31,307 bases of DNA, from NCBI GenBank assembly GCA_040081265.1, contig JBEBGV010000056.1, positions 1 to 31,307 of the forward strand. The letters are read 5' to 3'. The stretch is from JBEBGV01 sp040081265 (GTDB taxonomy: Bacteria > Acidobacteriota > Vicinamibacteria > Vicinamibacterales > UBA2999). Position 1 is the first letter of the stretch. Every line of letters starts with the position of its first letter. This document shows positions 24,473-31,307 of this stretch, in pieces. The notes below the pieces were generated by a model. The model worked only from the letters and a program-made list of their open reading frames with translations, ran no database searches and had not been told where the DNA came from. Made by a program: the position numbers and the translations under genes.

Positions 24473-27217
24473 ATGACCGCTCACGAGATTCGACAGTCCT
24501 TCCTCACCTACTTCGAACGGCACAGTCACCGGATCGTGGCGAGTTCGCCGCTCGTGCCCCACGAAGACCCGACGCTGCTGTTCACCAACGCCGGGATGAA
24601 CCAGTTCAAGGACGTGTTCCTCGGCCGGGAGACGCGGGAATATTCGCGGGCGACGACGTCGCAGAAGTGCATGCGGGTCAGTGGCAAGCACAACGACCTC
24701 GACAACGTCGGACCGTCGCTGCGCCATCACACGTTCTTCGAGATGCTGGGAAACTTTTCGTTCGGAGACTACTTCAAGAGCGATGCGATTCCCCTGGCCT
24801 GGACGCTTCTGACTGGGGAGTGGAAGCTGCCGGCTGATCGCCTCTACGCCACGGTGTTCCGCGGGGAAACCGGCATTCCGCGGGATGATGAGGCGTACGA
24901 CATCTGGCGAGGATTCCTGCCGGCGGATCACGTCAGCGAACTGGGAGCGGCCGACAATTTCTGGCAGATGGGCGACACAGGGCCCTGTGGTCGATGCTCC
25001 GAGCTCTACTACTACCGCGGCGCCTCGCTGCCCTGTGCGGAAGAAACAGCCGGCCGTCGGTGCCTGGGCGTGGAGTGTAACTGCGACCGCTTCACCGAGA
25101 TCTGGAACAACGTATTCATGGAGTTCGACCGGCAGCCCGGCGGGGTCCTGAATCCCCTCCCCGCCCGGTCGATCGATACCGGTATGGGGCTGGATCGCGT
25201 CACCGCGGTGATGCAGGGACTGCTGTCGAACTACGAGAACGACCTCTTTGCCCCATTGCTGATCGCCATCACCGATCGAGCGAAAGCGTCGGGACTCCCG
25301 CCGGGACGGACCGAGCTGGTGAGAGCTCTCGGCAACGAGATGTCCAGCGTCGCCGTGTCGACGCGCGTGATCGCTGACCACCTGCGCGCGATGACCTTCC
25401 TGATCGCTGACGGCGTGGTCCCCTCGAACGAATGGCGTGGCTACGTCCTCCGCAAGATCATGCGGCGCGCCATGCGTCACGGCAAGCGGCTCGGAATGGT
25501 CGAACCATTCCTTCACGCCCTTGTTGATACGGTCGTGGACACCTTCGGCGTCGCCTATCCCGAACTCGTCACCGGCAAAGACGCGGTGAAGACGGTCGTC
25601 CGCAGCGAGGAAGAGCGGTTCGATGCTGTGTTGACCGGGGGGCTGCCACGGCTGGAGGATGCGCTCGATAAGGCGGCGGCCGTCAACGGCGTGCTCGACG
25701 GCGACACGGCGTTCCGCCTGTACGACACCTACGGCCTGCCTCGCGACTTCATCGAAGACATGGTGGAGGACCGCAAGCTCTCGCTTGACGTCGCGGGTTT
25801 CGAACGCGCCATGGAAGGTCAGCGAGAAAAGGCACGGGCGAAGAGCAGCTTCAAGTCTGGCGCGGATGCCAAGGCCTGGAATCTGCCTGCCCGGAATCTC
25901 GATGATCTCCGGCGCCTGGAGGACGTCTTCGCCGGTTACGACAGCACGACCGTCAACACCAGTATCCTCGCCCTGTTCAAGGACACAGGCACGGCCTACG
26001 ACGTGGTCGAGACGCTGGGCGCTGGTGACACAGGCTTTGCGGTGCTGGCCCAGACGCCGTTCTACCTCGAGGCTGGAGGCCAGGTGTCGGACTCCGGCCG
26101 GCTCGTCGCCCCGCATGGCACCGCGCTCGTCGACGGCGTCAGCCGCCACGCACAGTTCGGGGCCCGACTGCATGCCGTCAGGATGACCGAGGGCACGATC
26201 GCGGTGCGCGACCTGATCGCTGCCGAAGTGAACAGCCTGCTGCGCGACGCCACGCGGCGGAACCATACGGCGACCCATCTGCTCCACGCGGCGCTGCGAC
26301 AGGTCCTGGGGCCCCACGTCAAGCAGGCGGGTTCGCTCGTCTCACCAGAACGGCTGCGTTTCGATTTCGTTCACTTCAGCGCTGTGACCGGCGCACAGAT
26401 GCGCCAGATCGAGGCGATCGTCAACGAGCGCGTGCTGACGAACTCGCCGGTGCAGACCGAGGTGAAGGCCACGCAGGATGCGATCGCGGCAGGCGCCATG
26501 GCCCTCTTCGGCGAAAAGTACGGCGACAAGGTTCGCGTCGTTTCTGTGCCTGGATTCAGCACGGAACTGTGCGGCGGAACGCATGTCCGGGCGACCGGCG
26601 ACATCGGCCTCTTCGCCATCATCGGTGAGACCGGGATCGCTGCGGGTGTACGCCGGATCGAAGCCATCACCGGTCTCGGCTCCCTCGCCGCCTTCCAGCG
26701 TGACCGCGAAGAACTGGACGCGGTCGCGACGGCGCTGAACGCGCGACCTGGCGACCTCAGCGCTCGCATCACAGCGCTGCACGAGGAAAACAGGAAGATT
26801 GCCCGAGAACTGCAGCAGGCGCGTATGAAGGCTGCGCTCGGCGGTGGGTCCAGCGCGGGCGGACAAGACACCCAGGTAGCAGGGGTGACGCTGGTGGCGC
26901 GCGAAGTCGCTGGCCTCGACAAAGACGGCCTGCGCGCGCTCGTCGATCAACATCGCTCCCGCATCACGAGCGGCGTCGTGATCATCGCGTCGCCATCGGA
27001 CGAGGGAAAGGTAACGATCGTGGTCGGCGTCACACCAGACCTGGTCAAGAAGCTTGGTGCCGGTCAGATCGTCAAACAGCTCGCGCCGGTGGTTGGTGGC
27101 GGCGGTGGTGGCCGCCCTGATTTTGCGGAAGCCGGCGGCAAGGACGCGTCGAAGATCGGTGAGATGCTGGCCCAGGCCCCGCGCGTCATCGAAACAATCA
27201 TTGGAGGTTCACGTTGA
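24473..27217 (+). CDS. alaS: Alanyl-tRNA synthetase
   Basis: The protein has 914 residues, normal for the family (about 875). It charges tRNA-Ala and hydrolyses mischarged serine or glycine. The class II core has LLFTNAGMNQFKDVFLG, RVSGKHNDLDNVG, RHHTFFEMLGNFSFGDYFK and TGMGLDRVTAVMQG. The editing domain carries the zinc histidines HTATH (about 598-602) and CGGTH (about 700-704). The DHHA1 C-terminus has GGGGGGRPDFAEAGG. In the catalytic domain, cysteines 172, 175, 188, 197, 202 and 204 form a dense cluster where E. coli has GPCGPC and a short loop, possibly an extra metal site. The stop overlaps the next gene by one base (TGATG). Confidence 0.97.
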   Translation: MTAHEIRQSFLTYFERHSHRIVASSPLVPHEDPTLLFTNAGMNQFKDVFLGRETREYSRATTSQKCMRVSGKHNDLDNVGPSLRHHTFFEMLGNFSFGDYFKSDAIPLAWTLLTGEWKLPADRLYATVFRGETGIPRDDEAYDIWRGFLPADHVSELGAADNFWQMGDTGPCGRCSELYYYRGASLPCAEETAGRRCLGVECNCDRFTEIWNNVFMEFDRQPGGVLNPLPARSIDTGMGLDRVTAVMQGLLSNYENDLFAPLLIAITDRAKASGLPPGRTELVRALGNEMSSVAVSTRVIADHLRAMTFLIADGVVPSNEWRGYVLRKIMRRAMRHGKRLGMVEPFLHALVDTVVDTFGVAYPELVTGKDAVKTVVRSEEERFDAVLTGGLPRLEDALDKAAAVNGVLDGDTAFRLYDTYGLPRDFIEDMVEDRKLSLDVAGFERAMEGQREKARAKSSFKSGADAKAWNLPARNLDDLRRLEDVFAGYDSTTVNTSILALFKDTGTAYDVVETLGAGDTGFAVLAQTPFYLEAGGQVSDSGRLVAPHGTALVDGVSRHAQFGARLHAVRMTEGTIAVRDLIAAEVNSLLRDATRRNHTATHLLHAALRQVLGPHVKQAGSLVSPERLRFDFVHFSAVTGAQMRQIEAIVNERVLTNSPVQTEVKATQDAIAAGAMALFGEKYGDKVRVVSVPGFSTELCGGTHVRATGDIGLFAIIGETGIAAGVRRIEAITGLGSLAAFQRDREELDAVATALNARPGDLSARITALHEENRKIARELQQARMKAALGGGSSAGGQDTQVAGVTLVAREVAGLDKDGLRALVDQHRSRITSGVVIIASPSDEGKVTIVVGVTPDLVKKLGAGQIVKQLAPVVGGGGGGRPDFAEAGGKDASKIGEMLAQAPRVIETIIGGSR

Positions 27218-28149
27218 TGAAAGGTCTTTCGTCTGTTGTCGCCCTCGCCGTTTCCCTGGCCGCGTGCAGCAGTTCTCAGCCTGCCAGCACCAGCACCCCC
27301 GCGCCCTCGGGCGCACCCGCGATTCCTGTCGCCGCACCGGTGACCGCCGGATGGACGACGACCGAGGCGATCGCGACGCCGGAGAGCGTGTACTTCGACC
27401 CGGCGTCGGGTTACATCTTCACCTCACAGATCAATGGCGCGCCAGACGGCAAGGACGGCAACGGCACCATCGTCAAACTGAACGGCGATGGATCGGTCGT
27501 CTCGGCGACGTTCGTCACCGGCCTCAACGCGCCCAAGGGCCTGAGGGCGTGTCTCGGTACGTTGTGGACGGCTGACCTGAATGAGGTGATCGGCATTGAC
27601 GTCCGCGACGGGTCCATCGCCACGCGCGTCACCATTCCCGACGCCAAGTTCCTCAACGACGTGGAGTGCACGAGCGATGGTGCGGTCTACGTCTCCGACA
27701 TGATGGGCAACCGGGTCTATGTGGTGAAGGATGGCGCCGCCTCGGTGTTCCTCGACACCGACGTGCTCGACTTTCCCAACGGCCTGCTCGTCGATGGCGA
27801 CCGCCTGATCGTGGCGAACTGGGGAAAGCCCGAGGCAGACTTCACGACCAAGGTGCCTGGACGACTGATGGCATTCAACATGGCGACCAAGGCAAAGACG
27901 CTGATCGGCAGCGCGTCGTTCGGCAACATTGACGGCATCGAGAGCGACGGACGCGGTGGCTTCCTGATCTCCGACTATCTGGCCGGGAAGGTCCTGCACG
28001 TCTCATCGACTGGCGAAAGCTCGCTGGTGCGTCAGTTCAAGCCCGGTGCCGCCGACATCGGCCTGGTCGCCGCCAGGAACATCCTGCTGGTTCCACACAT
28101 GAACGAGAACCAGGTCGCCGCTTACGACATCAGCGACGCACTGAAGTAG
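27217..28149 (+). CDS. SMP-30/gluconolactonase-like beta-propeller lipoprotein
   Basis: The protein has 310 residues. It begins with a lipoprotein signal, MKGLSSVVALAVSLAAC, with C17 in the LAAC lipobox. A Pro/Ser/Thr linker follows, then a six-bladed beta-propeller of the SMP-30/Gluconolaconase/LRE-like type (ATPESVYFDPASGYIFTSQI, LNAPKGLRACLGTLWTADLN, DFPNGLLVDGDRLIVANWG, NIDGIESDGRGGFLISDYLA). The propeller may hydrolyse lactones or bind metals, but lactonase activity is not shown by sequence alone. ATG 27217 is preferred over TTG 27214; GGAGG lies 9 bases before. It overlaps alaS by one base, suggesting translation coupling. Its end overlaps the convergent PepSY gene by 20 bases. Confidence 0.85.
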   Translation: MKGLSSVVALAVSLAACSSSQPASTSTPAPSGAPAIPVAAPVTAGWTTTEAIATPESVYFDPASGYIFTSQINGAPDGKDGNGTIVKLNGDGSVVSATFVTGLNAPKGLRACLGTLWTADLNEVIGIDVRDGSIATRVTIPDAKFLNDVECTSDGAVYVSDMMGNRVYVVKDGAASVFLDTDVLDFPNGLLVDGDRLIVANWGKPEADFTTKVPGRLMAFNMATKAKTLIGSASFGNIDGIESDGRGGFLISDYLAGKVLHVSSTGESSLVRQFKPGAADIGLVAARNILLVPHMNENQVAAYDISDALK

Positions 28150-29041
28150 TGCGGGGGCGAAGCACGCGGTTCCACCACATCAGGAAGCCGGTGATGAACA
28201 TCAGCGCCGGGATGAGTCCCAGCACGACCCAGAAGGGCTGCAGGTAGGTGGCGTTGCGGAAGCGTCCGAAGTGCAGCCGTGCTGCCCACGCCAGCACGAC
28301 GTCCCCGGGTCGCTGACCGAGGATCGCGTCGGGATCGGAGATGCGATCCACGAACGCCGAAAACGGTTCGGGGTACGCGAGGTAGATTCCGGAGAGTCCC
28401 CACAGCGCGAGGAGCAGAAACGACCAGAACCCCACGGCGCTATGGAGGTCCCAGTTGAACCTGATCCAGCTCGTGCCACGCCGGACTCCCAGGGACCGAC
28501 GCCAGTTGCGCACGCCCGGCCACCAGACGACGAGACCTGAGATGACGAGCAGGGTCGCAATCCCGCTGCCGACCGCGTTGATCTGGCGACCGGTCTGTCC
28601 GAGCAGCAGCTCGTCATGCAGTTCCGCGACCCAGTTCAGCGCCTTGACGTTGCGTGGAATGGCATCGCCAAGATCTTCACCGGTATAGGGATTGAAGAGT
28701 CGCTCTTTCTTCTCTCCCGCCCTCTCCACCCACACTTCGATGGTGGGATTGCGCCGACTGATCCGCGTGCCGACGCGCGTCACCTCCCAGCCGGGATAGA
28801 TGCGCTCGGCCGCGGCCTTCAGTTCGTCCTGCGTGAGACGTGTTCTGTTCGGCTCGAAAGCCGGCTTGGTCACCTCGAACTTCCGCTCGAGTTCGACGCG
28901 ATAGACCAGCGCGGCACCGGTGATGCTGAGCACGACGAGGTACAACCCGATAGCCAGGCCGGTCCAGAGATGGACCTGGAAGATCGCGCGCCGAAGCCAG
29001 ACAACCTGCGGTTGCTTGATCCATTGTTTCCAGATCTGCAT
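28130..29041 (-). CDS. PepSY-associated TM-helix protein (PiuB-like)
   Basis: The protein has 303 residues and about four membrane helices. The order is an N-terminal helix (LWTGLAIGLYLVVLSITGAA), a periplasmic PepSY stretch (LKAAAERIYPGWEVTRV, FNPYTGEDLGD), a middle pair of helices with VAELHDELLLGQTGRQINAV, then FNWDLHSAVGFWSFLLLALW, and a final helix (WVVLGLIPALMFITGFLMWW). The layout is that of PepSY_TM iron-uptake proteins. Histidines in the helices could ligate haem or iron, but this is not proven. It is the second such protein in the window (the other at 1-737), and unlike that one no Fur-like palindrome precedes it. The 3' end overlaps the SMP-30-like gene by 20 bases. Confidence 0.88.
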   Translation of the reverse strand: MQIWKQWIKQPQVVWLRRAIFQVHLWTGLAIGLYLVVLSITGAALVYRVELERKFEVTKPAFEPNRTRLTQDELKAAAERIYPGWEVTRVGTRISRRNPTIEVWVERAGEKKERLFNPYTGEDLGDAIPRNVKALNWVAELHDELLLGQTGRQINAVGSGIATLLVISGLVVWWPGVRNWRRSLGVRRGTSWIRFNWDLHSAVGFWSFLLLALWGLSGIYLAYPEPFSAFVDRISDPDAILGQRPGDVVLAWAARLHFGRFRNATYLQPFWVVLGLIPALMFITGFLMWWNRVLRPRTTSVRR

Positions 29042-29097
29042 CGAGCCGGGATTCTACACGTAACGTCCGGGCAAGTCGTTGCCGATATGACCAAGGG

Positions 29098-29865
29098 ATG
29101 GTCTATCGACACGCTCACCACCGGTGTGTCCGGCGTTACATGCTGGGCATCGTACTCGGTGCGGTACTCGTTCCCAGCGCACCCGCGTCTGCACAGATCT
29201 ACGCATGGAGGGACGCCGGCGGCGCGCTGGTCCTTTCGGACCGAAAGCTCGACCCGTCGGCGCAAACGTATGCGGTACCGGCCGCCGCGCCGGCGCGGGT
29301 GGCCCCAACCGACACCATTCGCGTCACGCGGCCGCTTGCGGTGGGCACGACGCGGGAGCGCTTTGAACCGCTGATCCAGGCACACTCAGCGAGGTATTCC
29401 CTGCGGCCGGAACTGGTCAGGGCCGTGATCCAGGTCGAGTCCGGATACAACCCGCGGGCACGCTCGCCAAAGGGCGCGATGGGCCTCATGCAGCTCATGC
29501 CGGCGACCGCAACCTACCTCGGCGTTAGCGATCCGTACGATCCCAACGACAACATCCGCGGCGGGACGGCATACCTGAGGGAACTGCTGGACCGGTACGA
29601 AGGCAACGAAGAACTGGCACTGGCTGCCTACAACGCCGGCGCCGGCGCCGTCGATCGCTACGGCCGGCGAATCCCGCCCTATCGGGAGACCGTCGACTAC
29701 GTCCGCAAGATCAGCTCAGCCACTGCAAAGTCCCCGGCCACGCCAACGGCCAGCCGCCCACCCTCGGTCGTCTATAAGACTGTCGAGGTCGTGGACGGCC
29801 GTGAAGTCGCGCGCTACTCTACTGTGCGGCCCTCCTCGGGCACCTATCAGATCGTCGGCCACTAA
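29098..29865 (+). CDS. Lytic transglycosylase (SLT domain) with DUF4124-like N-terminus
   Basis: The protein has 255 residues from ATG 29098. It cleaves peptidoglycan glycan strands and makes 1,6-anhydro ends, probably in the periplasm. A signal peptide (about residues 12-32, MLGIVLGAVLVPSAPASA) precedes a DUF4124-like segment (IYAWRDAGGALVLSDRK). The SLT domain follows: catalytic E114 in AVIQVESGYNPRARSPKGAM, then GLMQLMPATATYLGV, GGTAYLRELLDRY and LALAAYNAGAGAVDRYG. The C-terminal tail is basic and Pro-rich (about 70 residues). ATG 29140 is an alternative start with a shorter signal n-region. The gene begins 56 bases from the divergent PepSY gene. Confidence 0.92.
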   Translation: MVYRHAHHRCVRRYMLGIVLGAVLVPSAPASAQIYAWRDAGGALVLSDRKLDPSAQTYAVPAAAPARVAPTDTIRVTRPLAVGTTRERFEPLIQAHSARYSLRPELVRAVIQVESGYNPRARSPKGAMGLMQLMPATATYLGVSDPYDPNDNIRGGTAYLRELLDRYEGNEELALAAYNAGAGAVDRYGRRIPPYRETVDYVRKISSATAKSPATPTASRPPSVVYKTVEVVDGREVARYSTVRPSSGTYQIVGH

Positions 29866-29878
29866 TCGGGAGCGTTCC

Positions 29879-30778
29879 ATGCTCAGAGGCGCAAGTTGGC
29901 TGGGAGTCAGCCTGGCGGTGACGTCTGCCCTGGCTGTCGTCGTGTCGGTGTCTGCGCAAGGTCGCGACAACCCCTCTCCACTTGAGCGCATGGTCGCAGC
30001 CGAACGAGCGTTTGCCCAACGGGCCACCGTGGTTGGCTGGAAGCAAGCCTTCATCGAGTACTTTGCTGATGACGCCGTGGCGTTTGCGGGCAATGAGACC
30101 TCTCCAGCCAAGGAGGGGCTGCGGCAGGCACCGGACCCACCAAGGGACCTGCAGCTGCTGTGGGAGCCCCGCTGGGGCGACGCCGCGGCCAGCGGCGATC
30201 TCGGCTACCTGACGGGCCCCTCAACCAACATCAATCCGGCCAGAAACAACGGGGCCCCGCGCTACGGCAACTACGCCTCGATTTGGAAGCGCCAGGCCGA
30301 CGGCAGCTACAAGGTGCTCATCGACGTCGGGGTCAACCTGCCGTCGGAACCTCCATTCGCCCCGGGGTTTACACGCGCACCAGGGGCCAACCGCTATACC
30401 GGCGGCGACACGGTGGATGCCGCCAGGCGCGCGCTCTCCGCAGCTGACGCCGAACTGGATCGGCTGGCGGTTACCTCTCAGGCGACGGGGTATCAGGGGA
30501 AGCTGGCCGAGGGTGTCCGGCTTCACCGCTTCGCCGTTATGCCCGTCGTGGGCGTCACGGCCGCCACAGCCTGGCTGAAGACCCAGCCGGCCTACACTTC
30601 CGGGGAGGCCCGCTTCGCAGACGTCGCCCAATCGCGCGACCTGGGCTACACCTGGGGCACGTATGTCTTGGCGGCGGCCGGTAACTCAACGCCTGAAAAA
30701 GGGTTTTATGTCCGTGCCTGGACCAGGGCAGCAGACGGGTCGTGGGCGGTGGCGCTCGATGTCACCCAGCCCCAGTGA
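29879..30778 (+). CDS. Secreted protein with two SnoaL/DUF4440-like domains
   Basis: The protein has 299 residues. It has a signal peptide (MLRGASWLGVSLAVTSALAV, then VVSVSAQG). Two similar NTF2-like halves follow. The first is ERMVAAERAFAQRATVVGWK with DAVAFAG, DLGYLTGPS, YASIWKRQADGSYKVLIDVG. The second is LSAADAELDRLAVT with ARFADVAQSRDLGYTWGTY and YVRAWTRAADGSWAVALDV. The parallel DLGY-x-TG and W-R-ADGS segments point to an internal duplication. NTF2-like DUF4440 proteins bind small ligands or act as enzymes, and none is assigned here. ATG 29879 has GGGAG 6 bases upstream and begins the signal peptide; an upstream ATG at 29801 overlaps the preceding gene. Confidence 0.75.
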   Translation: MLRGASWLGVSLAVTSALAVVVSVSAQGRDNPSPLERMVAAERAFAQRATVVGWKQAFIEYFADDAVAFAGNETSPAKEGLRQAPDPPRDLQLLWEPRWGDAAASGDLGYLTGPSTNINPARNNGAPRYGNYASIWKRQADGSYKVLIDVGVNLPSEPPFAPGFTRAPGANRYTGGDTVDAARRALSAADAELDRLAVTSQATGYQGKLAEGVRLHRFAVMPVVGVTAATAWLKTQPAYTSGEARFADVAQSRDLGYTWGTYVLAAAGNSTPEKGFYVRAWTRAADGSWAVALDVTQPQ

Positions 30779-30784
30779 TACAAT
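30779..30784 (+). promoter_or_regulatory. Possible -10 element for rpsT
   Basis: TACAAT lies just after the stop of the DUF4440-like gene and about 50 bases before the rpsT start. No good -35 is visible 17 bases upstream (about TCGATG), so this is tentative. Confidence 0.4.
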
Positions 30785-30834
30785 AAGCCCTTTGCCAGCA
30801 CCCCGCTTTTCCGCAGAGAGAGGACGCCAGCACA

Positions 30835-31104
30835 GTGGCCAAGCGCACCAAGTCAGCACTTAAGGCTAACCGCCAGAACGTCAAGCGCCGTGAAAACAAC
30901 CGCCAGCTGAGGTCGAAGCTCCGCTCCGCCCTCAAAGCGATTCGCGCGTCGCTCGACGACAAGGATCTCGACGGGGCCCGCACGGCACTCAGTGCGACGT
31001 CGTCGATCGTGGACAAGATGGCCACCAAGGGCATCATCCACCGCAACACAGCGGGGCGCTACAAGTCGCGCATCGCGACGCGTCTCGCCAAAGCGAGTGC
31101 GTAA
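30835..31104 (+). CDS. rpsT: 30S ribosomal protein S20
   Basis: The protein has 89 residues, the usual size. S20 binds the 5' domain and helix 44 of 16S rRNA and is an early assembly protein. The sequence is rich in Lys and Arg: MAKRTKSALKANRQNVKRRE, NNRQLRSKLRSALKAI, then the conserved C-terminal KMATKGIIHRNTAGRYKSRI. It starts at GTG, with GAGAGAGG about 11 bases upstream. It is monocistronic as far as the window shows and is followed by a hairpin. Confidence 0.97.
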   Translation: MAKRTKSALKANRQNVKRRENNRQLRSKLRSALKAIRASLDDKDLDGARTALSATSSIVDKMATKGIIHRNTAGRYKSRIATRLAKASA

Positions 31105-31157
31105 GTGCCCCAGCCGTCTGCGCGCACACTGAGCCGCAGCGGTCTGCTTGCCCTCTG

Positions 31158-31184
31158 GCGTCGTCTGCGCGTATCAGGCGACGC
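31158..31184 (+). terminator. Strong hairpin after rpsT
   Basis: GCGTCGTCTG (31158-31167) pairs with CAGGCGACGC (31175-31184) over ten pairs, one of them U-G, around the loop CGCGTAT. It lies 54 bases after the rpsT stop. There is no T-run, so it may terminate weakly or protect the 3' end. Confidence 0.55.
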
Positions 31185-31210
31185 TGCCCAGCAAGACCTC
31201 CGAAAGACCA

Positions 31211-31307
31211 TGTCAAAGCTCGTTAGAAATGTCCCCTGGGTTAACTCGATAGAAATGTCCCCTCTGTGATCATCGATCCGCGACCCGCCACAACGGGACA
31301 TCAGCGC
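31211..31307. mobile_element. Possible insertion-sequence end with direct repeats
   Basis: TAGAAATGTCCCCT occurs twice in the same orientation, at 31224-31237 and 31250-31263 (26 bp apart). A shorter inverted piece, GGGACAT, lies at 31295-31301. Repeated transposase-binding motifs of this kind at an element end are typical of the IS21 family and some relatives. The window stops before any transposase gene, so the type is inferred. A boundary near 31211 (TGTCAAAGCTCG) is possible because IS21-type ends begin with TG. Confidence 0.45.

Noticed and set aside
24443..26317. 624-codon open frame on the minus strand opposite alaS
   Set aside because: It is antisense to the fully conserved catalytic and editing domains of AlaS and shows no motif.
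31059..31301. 80-codon minus-strand frame at the right edge
   Set aside because: It runs through the rpsT end, the hairpin and the repeat region. Its product has no transposase or other motif.

Overview
The window looks like a chromosomal stretch of an Acidobacteriota genome, probably class Vicinamibacteria. It is GC-rich, and long antisense shadow reading frames run opposite most genes. The lineage hints are a secreted von Willebrand-type protein of the kind common in Acidobacteria, a bacillithiol gene (bshC) together with PilT and Gram-negative-style envelope lipoproteins, and short lineage-typical gene strings such as hrcA-grpE-dnaJ-prmA and recX-alaS. This placement is inferred from gene content only. 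Nearly all genes are housekeeping or envelope genes, and no phage, CRISPR or obvious genomic island is present. The right edge carries repeats that look like the end of an insertion sequence. The left edge is a perfect inverted repeat.

Layout. Positions 1-6252 lie on the minus strand: a truncated PepSY-type membrane protein with its own promoter, and upstream of it carA-carB followed by the VWA protein, with gaps of only 5-6 bases. Positions 6424-17038 are a plus-strand run: bshC, a bifunctional PBP1, xdhC, hrcA, grpE, dnaJ, prmA, a secreted Xaa-Pro aminopeptidase and rsmE. Several of these neighbours overlap by 4-8 bases. Positions 17055-18541 hold a BON lipoprotein and a TauE-type permease on the minus strand. 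Positions 18679-22008 carry a Ser/Thr kinase, ilvE and pilT. A minus-strand trio of stress or envelope type (SYLF, a tiny membrane protein, YtxH) occupies 21986-23281. A plus-strand set follows: a small membrane protein, recX, alaS and an SMP-30-like lipoprotein. A second PepSY protein faces it, and then come a lytic transglycosylase, a two-domain SnoaL/DUF4440-like protein and rpsT.

Regulation is the most informative part. The carAB promoter region contains two ARG-box-like palindromes 20 bp apart, the spacing used by ArgR hexamers. The left PepSY gene has a recognisable sigma70-type promoter bracketed by two related 15-bp Fur-like palindromes, which suggests iron control. The hrcA-grpE-dnaJ locus lacks dnaK, has no CIRCE element that I can find, and has a GC-rich foldable leader before grpE. 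Other structured intergenic segments precede ilvE, the BON gene and the kinase, and a strong hairpin follows rpsT.

I did not find a clearly new multi-gene system. The least explained items are the kinase with an HRDIRPGN catalytic loop plus a C-terminal zinc ribbon, the SFPASDPPSW-motif mini-protein inside the SYLF/YtxH operon, the cysteine-rich segment in AlaS, and the structured leaders.
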